A DNA stretch of 18,363 nt, from NCBI GenBank assembly GCA_009602725.1, contig WELB01000181.1:201779-220141 (forward strand), in the 5' to 3' direction. Under the pieces are notes generated by a model, which ran no database searches, had not been told where the DNA came from, and saw only the letters and a program-made list of their open reading frames with translations. The translations under genes and the position numbers were made by a program. Of the stretch, positions 1 to 7,834 are shown piece by piece. Numbering within the stretch: the stretch's first letter is position 1; each line of letters opens with the position of its first letter. Origin of the DNA: Spirogloea muscicola (lineage: Eukaryota > Streptophyta > Zygnematophyceae > Spirogloeales > Spirogloeaceae).

Positions 1-3000
1 GCCGCCGCCGCCGCCGCGCGCCAGGCAACCGGGCCCCCCACAGCACCTCGCCCAGCCGAGGGCGGATGCCCGTCGTGGACGCCTGCGCCCGCCTCGCTCC
101 CCGCGTGCTGAAGCGGCAGCTGCCCTGCCGCAACCACCCGCCGCCGCCGCCCCGCAGGCCACAGGCTCCGCCGCAGACTGCGGCCGAGGAGGCGGAGAGT
201 GGGAGACCGCCGGCGCCGGCGACGGCGATGCTGTCGGGGAGCCCGGTCAGGGTGATGAGCAGGGGCTGCGGAGCAAGCTCGCCTCGGCGGGCGTCCAGCT
301 GGTTCCCTTCAGCACGCGGGAGCGCAGCGGAGGCGCCCTGCAAGCATATGTGCATGTCGGCGCGTACAGGACAGGACCAGGCGAGTTCGCTGCCGTCGGG
401 ACTCACGCGCGCAGCCTCAGGGTGAGTGGACCGGACCGCTTGCTGGTCGTCAATCGTGTCGTGGTGCTGTGGACAGGCAGCCCTGGACCGGAAGCAGATG
501 ATGGCCATGGTGTCGGAGGCCCCGAGCCCTAAGTTAGACGTCCAACTGCGACTTGGCTGCTGCTCGCCGAGCGGGCCGCCGGGGCACAGCTCACAGACCT
601 CGGCTCCTGGTTGGCTGACCTCTGCTGGCTTGGCGGACGCAAGCAGGACGCATTTGGGGATCCAGCCCACTTCTGCATCTGGTCGCCGTACTCCGCGGAG
701 CCGGTTCGTGTCCAGCGATCCTCGTTGCCTCAGCAAGCAGCGTGTTGCATGTTAGGCAGATCTGTAGGCAGCGTGGGCTGAGCACTCGCCTCATCTCCGA
801 CTGAAAGAATTGGCCAACGCCCGGGAGCAGATGGCCCCTACTTTTCTTTCTCATGGAGCGGCGCCAGGCATCGCATCAAGCAGGACCAGCAGGGCGTCCA
901 TCTTTGTGAATCGTCGAACGTGCCTCTGCAGGCAGCTCCTTGCCATGAAGTGCTACTCGACCGAATGCGCTGATGTGTTCAGCTATTTCTGCAGGTAGAC
1001 AAAGTGTACCTGCGCAATCTTGGCGTCCGGGGAACTGCGGTCCATATGGTGCCAGGCAAGTGGCCAGCTCCTCTCACCGGGTGCTGGGCTGCCAAGTGTA
1101 ATCCCTGGCTTGATTTGCTCAGGCTCAATCTGGCCAAGCAGATGGCCGTGTGCAAGTCAAAACGCGAGGGAACATGCCGTGCCAGCCACTTGAGTCCTAC
1201 TGCAGCCTCTTTGTCGTCCATGTTGCACCCTTTTTGTCGTCCACTGCATGACGCAACCTCCAGTGCACAGGCTCGCAGTCGCCCCTCTCACTGTCTTGAT
1301 ATGGTGCAGGTGCACTCAGCAGGCAATGGTATGCACATGCCATATGAGGCGCTCATCATACATTGCAACTTCTCAGCGAATGACACTGACGCCTCGCAAG
1401 GAGGGCAGCTGTACCTCGCACTTCATGACCTCAATGTGACCTCCCTGCTCTAGCCCTCACGGTCGCGCAGGAATGGCCATGTGAGCCGGCTTGTGAGCTG
1501 ACATTTCTGCCCAGCAGATTGAGCAGAGGCAATCTGCCTGCTTGTACTTCTCATGATGCATCGAAGCTTTTGAGCCCAGTTGAACCCTTGCGGAGGACTT
1601 GTGGCGTGCTGCTCAAAGTGAGGCCCTGCAGTATGGGGCAAGTGAATGATCCGCAAATCTGTATTCCGTGACACCTGTGCTTGCTTTGCTCCGCAGCTAC
1701 GTGTGAAGGAGGAAGATCAAGAACTGGAGTACATGCTGGTCTATGGAGAAGAACCTTCTGATGCGTTGCAAACCTCGACAACGGCGGGCACCAGCAGGCA
1801 CGCTCTGGAGCAATTGCCACCGTGCACATTGTGGTGGCAGAGGCGGGCACCTCTTTTGCTGTGGGTGAGGCCTGCCTAGCAAGAGCTTTGGTCTTACCAG
1901 GTTGCTGAGCCCGTCATCATCTGTCGCTTGTGGTCGCAGAGCTCCTCCAGCCTTCAAATACTCACTCTGCGGACCTCCCATGAAAGACTCCATCTATGCC
2001 CCAAGGGTAGAGGAATGACTTCGGTATCACGACCACCTGATGCACAACAGCGTCCACTATGTGTTTTACCTGACAGAGGGCAGCATGACAACAGACCTTC
2101 TGGATTCGTATCAGGCAAGTACCATGCTCTTGATGATGCTCCACGGAGTAGGTACTGGCGTGGATGCAGGATGTAGCACACAATATCCATGGCCACAAGT
2201 AACGGCATGTGGCATGTGGCATGTGGCTTCGGCTAGGCTGACTTGGTGGCATTCAAGGGTGCCAATTAGCAGATCTGAGGGCTTGGAAGTGCTCTGCACT
2301 CGAACAGCCACGCTTTGCCTGGTCACCATCGCAGCCTGCAAACAAGTCAGTCGCTGGCACCGTGGTAAGAGGTAGGCTGTGCTGCTCCACAAGTACAGAG
2401 ATATGTTGAGGATGGCCGCATGACATTGTTGGACGTGAGGGAGGAGCGCAAGTATCCAACATACAATCATGGCCAGAAAGTGTACTTGAATGACTGCATA
2501 TATAGGACTAAGGAGTCGTCGGAGTGGACCCTCTTTTGTGACCTCGACGAGTACCTCTACCTAGTGTCCCCCGCAACTCTTGGCAAGGGCCTCGAACCCC
2601 TTCGCCCTTCTCCATATACTGCTGACCTCACCAGTACAGATGTACGCCGCAGTTATCCAGGCGCCTTGTGTTGCCTGACCAAGTTGAGGCAGCTGGCGGC
2701 TGCAGACACAATCGTGGAGCAATTCAAAGACCAAAAGTACGTCAGAATTCACGACTACAGGTTCGATGTGCGCTTTTGCCTACCTGAGAATGCCACCTCG
2801 CACATAGTCAACCCCATTTTGGCACAGCGCATACCCTACCGAGTTACCTGGACATATTTCCGTGAGAAGTGGATGGTCAGGACTGGGGAAGTGGTGGTGG
2901 CAGGGGTACATGAGGCCGTCAAGCTTGCAGGCCGCTTTCGCGAGCCTGCTGAATACATCGATGCCCATGTCAGCCCAGAAGTGCTGCACATCAAGCACTT

Positions 3001-3130
3001 TCGCGGCCTCATCTCTGCAAATGATACCTGTCACACGATTGTGACAGACCTACGGACAACGGCCTGGACTGCGCCAGATGTTGACATGCTCGGATATACT
3101 CAGCTTCCGAGACCCACCATCAAAGTGTAA
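1..3130 (+). CDS. GT92 (DUF23) glycosyltransferase, galactan-synthase-like, multi-exon, 5' partial, with one in-frame stop
   Basis: Likely a Golgi glycosyltransferase of family GT92 resembling plant beta-1,4-galactan synthases (GALS), which extend pectic galactan using UDP-galactose. Proposed exons are 2-421, 995-1055, 1310-1435, 1697-1764, 1940-2114 and 2399-3130, about 525 codons, close to the usual GALS length. Readable blocks in order: AYVHVGAYRTGPGEFAAVG (exon 1), MPYEALIIHCNFSAND then GGQLYLAL (exon 3), FKYSLCGPP, then VEE-stop-LRYHDHL (exon 5), NHGQKVYLNDCIYR, FCDLDEYLYL with the DxD metal site at 2540-2548, REKWMV and VVVAGVHEAVKLAG (exon 6). Introns after 1055 and 2114 have GC donors (CAG|GCAAGT). 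Phases agree for exons 1-2, 4-5 and 5-6. The 995-1453 stretch is open in one frame, so exons 2-3 are uncertain. Donors at 1436 and 1765 are weak. No in-frame ATG precedes 350, so the start lies upstream of the window. GT92 assignment is firm; the galactan product is inference. Confidence 0.85.
422..994 (+). other. Intron 1 of the GT92 gene
   Basis: The donor CTCAGG|GTGAGT at 421/422 and the acceptor TTTCTGCAG|GTAGAC at 994/995 join exon 1 to exon 2 in phase 0. Small ORFs inside it show no family resemblance or sensible composition. I see no other gene here. Confidence 0.6.
2016..2018 (+). other. In-frame TGA replacing a conserved Trp in the GT92 gene
   Basis: In exon 1940-2114 the frame reads RVEE, then TGA, then LRYHDHLMHNSVHYVFY without a shift. 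Plant GT92 proteins have R-x-R-E-W-x-x-Y-H at this place, so the stop replaces Trp (TGG to TGA is one change). Other Trp codons of the gene (SEWTL, VTWTY, EKWMV) are TGG, so a general code change is unlikely. A pseudogene, an allele or a base error would all explain it. Confidence 0.75.
3126..3130 (+). promoter_or_regulatory. TGTAA, possible chlorophyte polyadenylation signal, overlapping the stop codon
   Basis: The last codons of the GT92 gene read AAA GTG TAA, which creates the pentamer TGTAA used by many chlorophytes in place of AATAAA. I see no second TGTAA in the next 130 bases and no AATAAA. Overlap with the stop would give a very short 3' UTR, so chance is quite possible. Confidence 0.2.
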
Positions 3131-3432
3131 GGCCATGGAGGGTATCTTTTGCATCAAAACGGCATGACGAAGGCCTGCCTGCCAAATAGAAAGCAGTGCC
3201 ACGGAGCCTGTCAGGTATTTTGGGTTCTCTTCAATCTTCAATGCCCATTAAACAGGTTGTGTTTTTTTTATATAACTCTTTGCGAAAGAGTACAGTAGGA
3301 GCTTTTAAGCCCGTATCTACCTGTGCCATATTTCCATCCACTTTTTCTACAGAGCACTCTATTACTGTTCCGGGCAAACCTTGTATACTCAATTTGGAAT
3401 TTTAGAACGTTACATCCTTCTTTCATTTTTAT

Positions 3433-3502
3433 GGCCTAGTAACATAAAGGTGATGTATTGGATTGATAGTCCATAAGTAGTGGTTCGCTTCCATCCTTGG
3501 CC
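3433..3502 (+). tRNA. tRNA-Ile(GAU)-like sequence, degenerate
   Basis: A 70-base cloverleaf can be drawn: acceptor GGCCTAG/CTTGGCC (6 of 7 pairs), T8-A9, D arm ACAT/ATGT with GG in the loop, anticodon arm TTGGA/TCCAT (one mismatch) with a 7-base loop TTGATAG, a 4-base variable loop, and T arm AGTGG/CCATC (one mismatch) with loop TTCGCTT. The loop places GAT at 34-36, which would read Ile codons. The mismatched pairs suggest a decayed copy. It lies 41 bases from the Phe-like tRNA on the other strand. Confidence 0.45.
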
Positions 3503-3543
3503 TAATTGTCGCGCTGTGGTGTTATCTCTTCTTTTCTTCTCCG

Positions 3544-3617
3544 TGTCTAGAAATGGATTTGAACCACTGACACAAGGATTTCCATTCCTTTGCTCTAAAC
3601 AACTGAGCTATTTAAAC
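3544..3617 (-). tRNA. Organelle-type tRNA-Phe-like sequence with altered anticodon (pseudo-tRNA)
   Basis: The minus strand folds as a full class I tRNA: acceptor GTTTAAA/TCTAGAC (one A-C mismatch, one G-T), T8-A9, D stem GCTC/GAGC, anticodon stem AAGGA/TCCTT with loop ATGGAAA, variable loop GTGTC, and T arm AGTGG/CCATT with loop TTCAAAT, plus discriminator A. The body closely resembles plant and algal mitochondrial tRNA-Phe, whose loop is CTGAAAA (GAA). Here positions 32 and 35 differ, giving GGA (a Ser anticodon) on a class I body, and one of the two conserved D-loop Gs is lost. This fits a decayed, non-functional nuclear copy. Confidence 0.65.
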
Positions 3618-3931
3618 ATGAAAATCATATGACCATTCAAAAATTGCTTGCTACAAATGTAAATCTTATCGAACACCTCATTCTGACTTTCATCGTTATT
3701 TACATGGAATTTGTCTGATTTGGTTAGTACTGATCCAAAAAGCCTTTCATTTTTATACAAAGAACCGGTCTTTAACAGAACAGGTTGTCCATCATTGAGG
3801 ATCCGGTCGTCTTTTATTCGTTAACATAAATCCAGCTTGTTGCCACTCTGGCTCAAATGGCCATGAAAACGTCAAAGACTTATATAAACTCAAAATGGAT
3901 ACCATGATTTGTGGAACGACGAGATCCTTTG
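3608..3931 (-). pseudogene. Frameshifted coding remnant in the AT-rich island, family unknown
   Basis: On the minus strand one frame is open from about 3931 to a TGA at 3792-3794 and contains FSWPFEPEWQQAGFML. A second frame is open from 3820 to a TAG at 3608-3610 and contains ILNDGQPVLLKTGSLYKNER and KFHVNNDESQNEVFDKIYIC. Both look protein-like and they overlap by a few codons, as expected of one gene broken by an indel. The second stop lies inside the 5' end of the Phe-like tRNA. I do not recognise the protein. Confidence 0.35.
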
Positions 3932-3968
3932 AACGTCGTCGCGCGCTGTGGGGGGGCGTCGGCATCAG

Positions 3969-3976
3969 TATAAAAG
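3969..3976 (+). promoter_or_regulatory. TATA box (TATAAAAG)
   Basis: A canonical TATAAAAG stands just after the AT-rich island in otherwise GC-rich DNA. A start would be expected near 4000, followed by a leader with several hairpins. No clear long ORF follows; an ATG at 4044 in a good context gives only eight codons. Confidence 0.4.
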
Positions 3977-4024
3977 CATTAGCTCCTTTCGTTATTCTTC
4001 GTACTATCTAAGTGTCCCATTTAG

Positions 4025-4302
4025 GGAAGCGCCTGTCGCTTCCATGGGCGGCTTGCCCGGACCGTCAGGGTGACACATAAGCAGTTCGTACGTGTAAGTA
4101 TGTGCCTCCACCTGTGGACTCATCAGCTTAATGGACACCTTGGGCCGGCTCTGCAGCCGGCCCCCTCGGCCCCCGGCGGGCGGACCCGCCGGGGCCCACT
4201 GTGCCCGTGTCTTGCAGTCTTCGGTCTATACAAAGGGGGGCCGGTGAGCAAAACCTCACCCACTCTAACAGGAGCCACCGTCCTCCTCCTGCGCTGGGCG
4301 CA
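4025..4302 (+). ncRNA. Hairpin-rich segment with an intron-like unit, candidate structured transcript
   Basis: Perfect or near-perfect stems follow one another: GGAAGCG/CGCTTCC (4025-4043), GGGC/GCCC (4046-4058), GGGCCGGCT/AGCCGGCCC with a 4-base loop (4142-4163), a 12-bp stem with one bulged C and loop CGGA (4168-4196), GGTGAG/CTCACC near 4240-4260 and TGCGC/GCGCA near 4290-4302. Positions 4094-4217 look like an intron (GTAAGT donor, TTGCAG acceptor) holding both long GC hairpins. No coding potential is evident. It could be a non-coding RNA, an intronic hairpin, or part of an unrecognised mobile element. Confidence 0.3.
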
Positions 4303-4400
4303 GAGAAGCGCGGCCAGATTGACTGGTGGCTGGGAAAGGCCAGCCCAAAGGATGGACAAGGTCTGAAGGAGCCGGAGTGCGAACGACTAGGACTTAGACA

Positions 4401-5583
4401 TCAGCCAGGGAACGCTAAGTAACCTCTAGTCAGGAGATGCAAGTCTGAGTAGCTAGCTGGCGGAAAGACGTCGCCCTGACGGAAGCTGGAGGCCGCCGCC
4501 AAAGCTCGGCCTGCGCGCAAGTGAACCGCGAAGGCAAGGGACTGCTGCATCGAGACGGCCAAACACATACGGAAGACTTGAGCGAGGGACCCGGCGACGT
4601 TGAAGCCGGGCTGCTCGCCCTGCTGCCCGAGGCGGTGGGCCGCTGCACGCTGCGCAAGGCGGTGGAGCAAGTCAAGCCATTTCGAGCCAAAGGCTCCGTG
4701 CACGTCAGACTGCCAGTGGAACAAACTCGTCTCCCACCGGGTGGTCCGAGAACTTCCGTTCCTTTTCGCCCGCCGCTTGGCCGACTGCCTAGCCCGCCTC
4801 CTCCGACGAGCGTTTGGCGCTGCTGGAAACATAGCAGTCTGTCGTGAAAACGTCGGCGATGAGCTGAGGCCTCCCGCCGAGCACGCTGGCGACGAGGTCG
4901 GCGCTCTGGGTGTGGATGCGCCCATCCGACCCAGCGGTCGGAGGCATGACGCTGGTGTTCTCGGGCGTCACCGCATAACCGGCCTCGACAAAGATGCCAA
5001 ACATGGCATTTCGCAGCAGGTCGTGTGTTCCTGTCCGCTCCCGGCCCCATGCGCACCTGAGCATGTGAGCTGCCAACGATGCCGCGTCGAAACCGCGCTC
5101 TCCGCACTCACACTGCTGTACTCCACTGAGGCAGGGTGGGTGGAGGCCGAGGAGGCGGTGGACCGCCGTACGGAAGGCGTCGTCGGGCATTCGGAGCGCG
5201 TCGTGGATCGGCAGGGCACACAACCAAACTGCCGCCCCTGGTGAGGATGCCGAGAGCAACCGCGCGCGCCCCCGGAGGTCGGCCGATGGCAAAAGTCCCA
5301 TCGCCGTGGTGAAGGAGGCCGCATCTACCTCGGCCATGATGCGAGCTTGGGCCCGGAGGTCGGCCGTGCGCGCGAGGTGCGCGAACGGGACGGCCCGTGG
5401 CACCAGGGCGGGGTGATCTGAAGCAGCGCATCCCGGGCAGAGCGGAGAGCCGCCTGGAAGAACAACGTGCCTCCACGTCCGCTGCCGCCTGCTCCAGAAG
5501 GCGACCCCCATGCCGGATGAAACGCTGGGCCACCGACGACGCAGCATGCGCCCAACTCCCCAGGTGTGCTGCCCGGCAGGCAC
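4401..5583 (-). pseudogene. Zinc finger, restriction-like endonuclease and C-terminal domain of the non-LTR element
   Basis: The frame ending at 4789 contains CECGERGF, then AAHMLRCAWGRERTGTHD, a C-x-C...H-x4-C finger followed by R-x-x-H-D, then SADLVASVLGGRPQLIADVF, which fits the D...D-V core of a PD-(D/E)xK fold. This order (RT, CCHC, R-H-D/N, PD...D) is that of restriction-like endonuclease retrotransposons such as R2 and its relatives. A TAG at 4789-4791 replaces the TAC of the copy near 16334. A further frameshift lies near 4705, in the stretch before DVHGAFGSKWLDLLHRLA. The protein then runs on through the conserved end SDLHLLTRGY. Its normal TGA is changed to TTA, so it reads a few residues further. 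Confidence 0.65.
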
Positions 5584-6889
5584 GAGCCAGCGGACGGCAG
5601 CCCAGACCCCCGCGGCTCACAAGCAGGGAGGCCTGGTGCATGGCAGCCGGCGTCGCCAGGAAGGCCGGGTGTTGGACCAGGGCCGCGGTGCTGGCGAGGA
5701 TGCCTGCATCGAAGGTTGCATAAGCAGCCTGCGCCGCCGGGGAGGGGGGGAGGGCTCGAGCCAGGTACAGCGGACGTTGCGCAATGCTGCGCGTCAGCAT
5801 GGCGAGCCCTAGCTGCATGTCGCGCAGCTCCGGGAGGCGGGCCGCCGGCCTGAGGTGCTCCTGCAGCTTGCTCCGCAGCTGCTCGTCCACGAAGGCCGGT
5901 GAGCCCAAGGGAACCCCGAGGAGTGTGAGGCCCCCCACTGGTGTCTGACAGCCGGAGGGTAGGCGGAGGAGGGCTGGCATCCCTTGTGGGGACCAAGCGC
6001 TGCACTTCGACGCGCGGATGTCCAGGCCGATCTCCATCAGCTGCGCCTCGAGGGTGGCAAAGGCAGCCAAGACCTCGTCTGCTGGCCCGACTAGGGTGGT
6101 GTCGTCGGCATACGTGGGCATGAGGACGCCCGGGTGAGCAGCTGCCGTGGCCTTCAGGGCGCGGTCGTGGGCCAGCGCGTAGAAGAACCCCGCCAGCGGG
6201 TCCCTCTGACGCGTGCCTGTGGAAGACTGAAGGACCTCCACCCCTCCGGCTCCAAGCCGCTATAGGAAATCACTGGGCTGGCCGTAGCCCAGCCGGAAGA
6301 ACGGCAGCAAGGTGGGGAAGGCGTCACGGAGCTCCTCGGCGACAGCTACGCGGTCGACGCAGTTAAACGCGTTGCGGACGTCCACTGCCAACACCACCCA
6401 CTCGGGGTGCAAGTCGAGGGAAGCCCGCACCCCATGGACCACTGCTTCGCCGCCGCTCCGCAGGCCTGCGCCATACTGGTGTGGGGCGAGGTGTGTCTGG
6501 GCCGCATCGGCATGCTCCTGCCAGAGTGCCCGTCCCACCAGGCGGTACAGAACCTCGCCGATTGCGATGGGGCGGACGCCGCCATTGACCTTGCTGAGGG
6601 CTAGCAGGGTGCTGGCGCAGAGCACACCGCGGACGCTGGCAGGGATGTGACCCCGGGCCATGTGTTGGCACACCTGGTGCAGCGCCCGAAAGTCCGCCTC
6701 GTCCCCCTCGAGGAAGAGCTCCCTCAAATGCTCCGTGACCATGCGCGAGGGGCCGCCTGCAGCTGCGCGCCGGCTGCTCTGCAAGGCCTTGCGGAAGGCT
6801 GCCGCATCAAGGGCCACCTCCGCCTGCGGGACGTAGGAAGCCAACCACGAAGGCAGGGGAGAGCGCGCCGGGGGTTGGAGGGACGAGAT
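5430..6889 (-). pseudogene. Reverse transcriptase region of the non-LTR element
   Basis: From the N side: the region around AAAGGPSRMVTEHLRELF, then STLLALSKVNGGVRPIAIGE (finger block), VVLAVDVRNAFNCVDR (block A with the first catalytic Asp), GTRQRDPLAGFFYALAHD (block B; the usual RQGDP is RQRDP here), and MPTYADDTTLVGP (block C, YADD at 6101-6112), then GLDIRASKCSAW and LLGVPLGS (thumb side). A TAG at 6260-6262 splits blocks A and B in one frame. The downstream frame is lost near 5430-5440, where a +/-1 shift moves to the endonuclease frame. RT identity is certain; activity is excluded by the breaks. Confidence 0.9.
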
Positions 6890-7046
6890 GAAAGTGCTCG
6901 CCCATTGAGAATAGGGGCTGGAACAACCAGCCCGAAAAAGAATGAACAGAGAACGAGAAGGGGGCCAGGGGAAGCGCTAAGAAAGAGAAACAAAGCAGCT
7001 ACGAGACACTCAGTAACCCCTGCTAAGCAGCCGCAGATCAGAGATG
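6890..7046 (-). mobile_element. Retroelement 3'-end fragment (type B tail)
   Basis: On the minus strand the last codons ISDLRLLSRGY and TGA (7010-7012) are followed by a tail with the landmarks TAGCTGCTTTGTTTC, GCGCTTCCCCTGGCCC, CATTCTTTTTCGGGCTGG, CCAGCCCC and GGGCGAGCACTTTC. It directly precedes the 5' end of the long RT copy in the same orientation and mirrors 7439-7610. Confidence 0.7.
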
Positions 7047-7610
7047 CTGGGCGAGAGGGCTTCCCGCGTGGCCTCAGTCGCCGGCGCCAACACCGAATCA
7101 TCGATCGCCTGGACGGCTCTCGAGAGCTCCCCGGCATGGCCATACCGGAGAGCGCGGCGGACACTGGCTCGGTGGCTCGCGCTGCTCAACCAGCTCGCCC
7201 GCTCCGCCATCGCCCGCCGCTCCCATAGGGAGCCGGTGGACTTTCCTGCAGCCGGGTCGCTCGCGCAGGTGTACGGCATGCGCTTGGCCGTCTCGCTGCA
7301 GAGGTCTATGGCCTGCGCGCTGCACCTACGTGCCGGCAGAGCCCTCGCTGCTGCCTATGGCTCTGGCCAGGCGGAATCCCGTGTATTAGAAACTAAGACA
7401 CGGAATACACGGCCAGGGGACCCACTTCCAGGAGCCTAGCATCTCTGACCTGCGACTGCTTAGCAGAGGTTACTGAGTGATACGTAGCTGCTTTGTTTCT
7501 TTTTGTGCTTGTATCCTTAGTGCTTCCCCTGGCCCGCTTCTTGTACGTGTTCATTCTTTTTTGGGCTGGCTGTTCCAGCCCCTATGCTCAGTGGGCGAGC
7601 CCTTTCTTCT
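7047..7610 (+). mobile_element. Retroelement 3'-end fragment, C-terminal domain plus type B tail
   Basis: The plus strand reads AGSLAQVYGMRLAVSLQRSM, ALHLRAGRALAAAYG, then after a frame change QGTHFQEPSISDLRLLSRGY and TGA, then the type B tail with its stem-loop near 7562-7581 and the end GTGGGCGAGCCC. A segment near 7375-7412 with a 9-bp inverted repeat (CCGTGTATT/AATACACGG) interrupts the usual RQGD region. The upstream part (7047-7160) is open but divergent from the other copies. Confidence 0.7.
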
Positions 7611-7834
7611 TTTTGCCCACTGCTCCTCCTTGCTTGCCAGCGCCCACGCCACCTGCCTTGAGCCGCTGCCGGCCTGCTTCCTGCTGGACCCTTCCGCCGT
7701 CATCGCCATAGGCAAGAAGGCGAGGAAGGAGCGCGGCACTCCCTACAAGAGCGCCGGTTCTCCATCGCTCGAGCCCCAACTGAGTGACGACGGTGTTGCT
7801 CCAGGTCCTGGGCTTTCGGTTAGCCCTGACTGAG
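7611..7834 (+). other. Unassigned stretch between two fragments, weak open frame
   Basis: The plus frame ending at 7833 contains AVIAIGKKARKERGTPYKSA and LEPQLSDDGVAPGPGL before its stop. It looks mildly protein-like but matches no family I recognise and has no start of its own. It may be a piece of a different element or of a host exon. Confidence 0.2.

Larger units (their letters stand above)
3265..3930. other. AT-rich island, probable organellar (mitochondrial) DNA insertion
   Basis: Base composition drops sharply to AT-rich between the GC-rich GT92 gene and the GC-rich segment from about 3931. The island holds two tRNA-like cloverleaves in opposite orientations and a broken coding remnant next to one of them. 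Closely packed tRNAs and AT-rich coding sequence are typical of algal organelle genomes. The Phe-like tRNA resembles plant mitochondrial tRNA-Phe more than the plastid form, so a nuclear mitochondrial insertion (NUMT) is preferred. Borders are approximate; no junction duplication was found. Confidence 0.55.
4303..6889 (-). mobile_element. 5'-truncated, mutated non-LTR retrotransposon with RT and restriction-like endonuclease domains
   Basis: Reading 6889 to 4303 on the minus strand gives a reverse transcriptase, a zinc-finger-like motif, an endonuclease-like domain, a conserved C-terminal domain and a 3' tail with the family stem-loop, ending in the shared terminus GGCCGCGCTTCTC. There are no LTRs. 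The 5' end is cut inside the segment before the RT core, where it abuts the tail of another copy, as expected of incomplete target-primed reverse transcription. It carries at least two nonsense changes and two frameshifts, so it is dead. It is the longest copy here and the reference for the fragments. Confidence 0.8.

Noticed and set aside
66-425. ORF starting MPVVDACARL
   Set aside because: It overlaps GT92 exon 1 in another frame; the frame from base 2 carries the GT92-like AYVHVGAYRTG motif.
2016-2018. TGA read as Trp by a changed nuclear code, or as selenocysteine
   Set aside because: All other Trp codons in the gene are TGG and the conserved residue is Trp, not Cys.
2204-2227. Short tandem GGCATGT repeats
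   Set aside because: Only about three units inside an intron, with nothing to suggest function.
3296-3335. Minus-strand sequence resembling the 5' half of tRNA-Leu(UAA), with CTTAAAA
   Set aside because: The D-arm and anticodon region look similar, but the anticodon stem pairs only with a 6-base loop, and neither a T arm nor a closing acceptor strand follows. At most a fragment.
4094-4135. Hammerhead-ribozyme-like CTGATGAG on the minus strand
   Set aside because: The required GAAA after stem II is missing and the stem II loop would be two bases.
3969-4302. Solo LTR of an LTR retrotransposon
   Set aside because: A TATA box is present, but I find no second copy, no TG...CA ends with a duplication, and no primer-binding site or polypurine tract.
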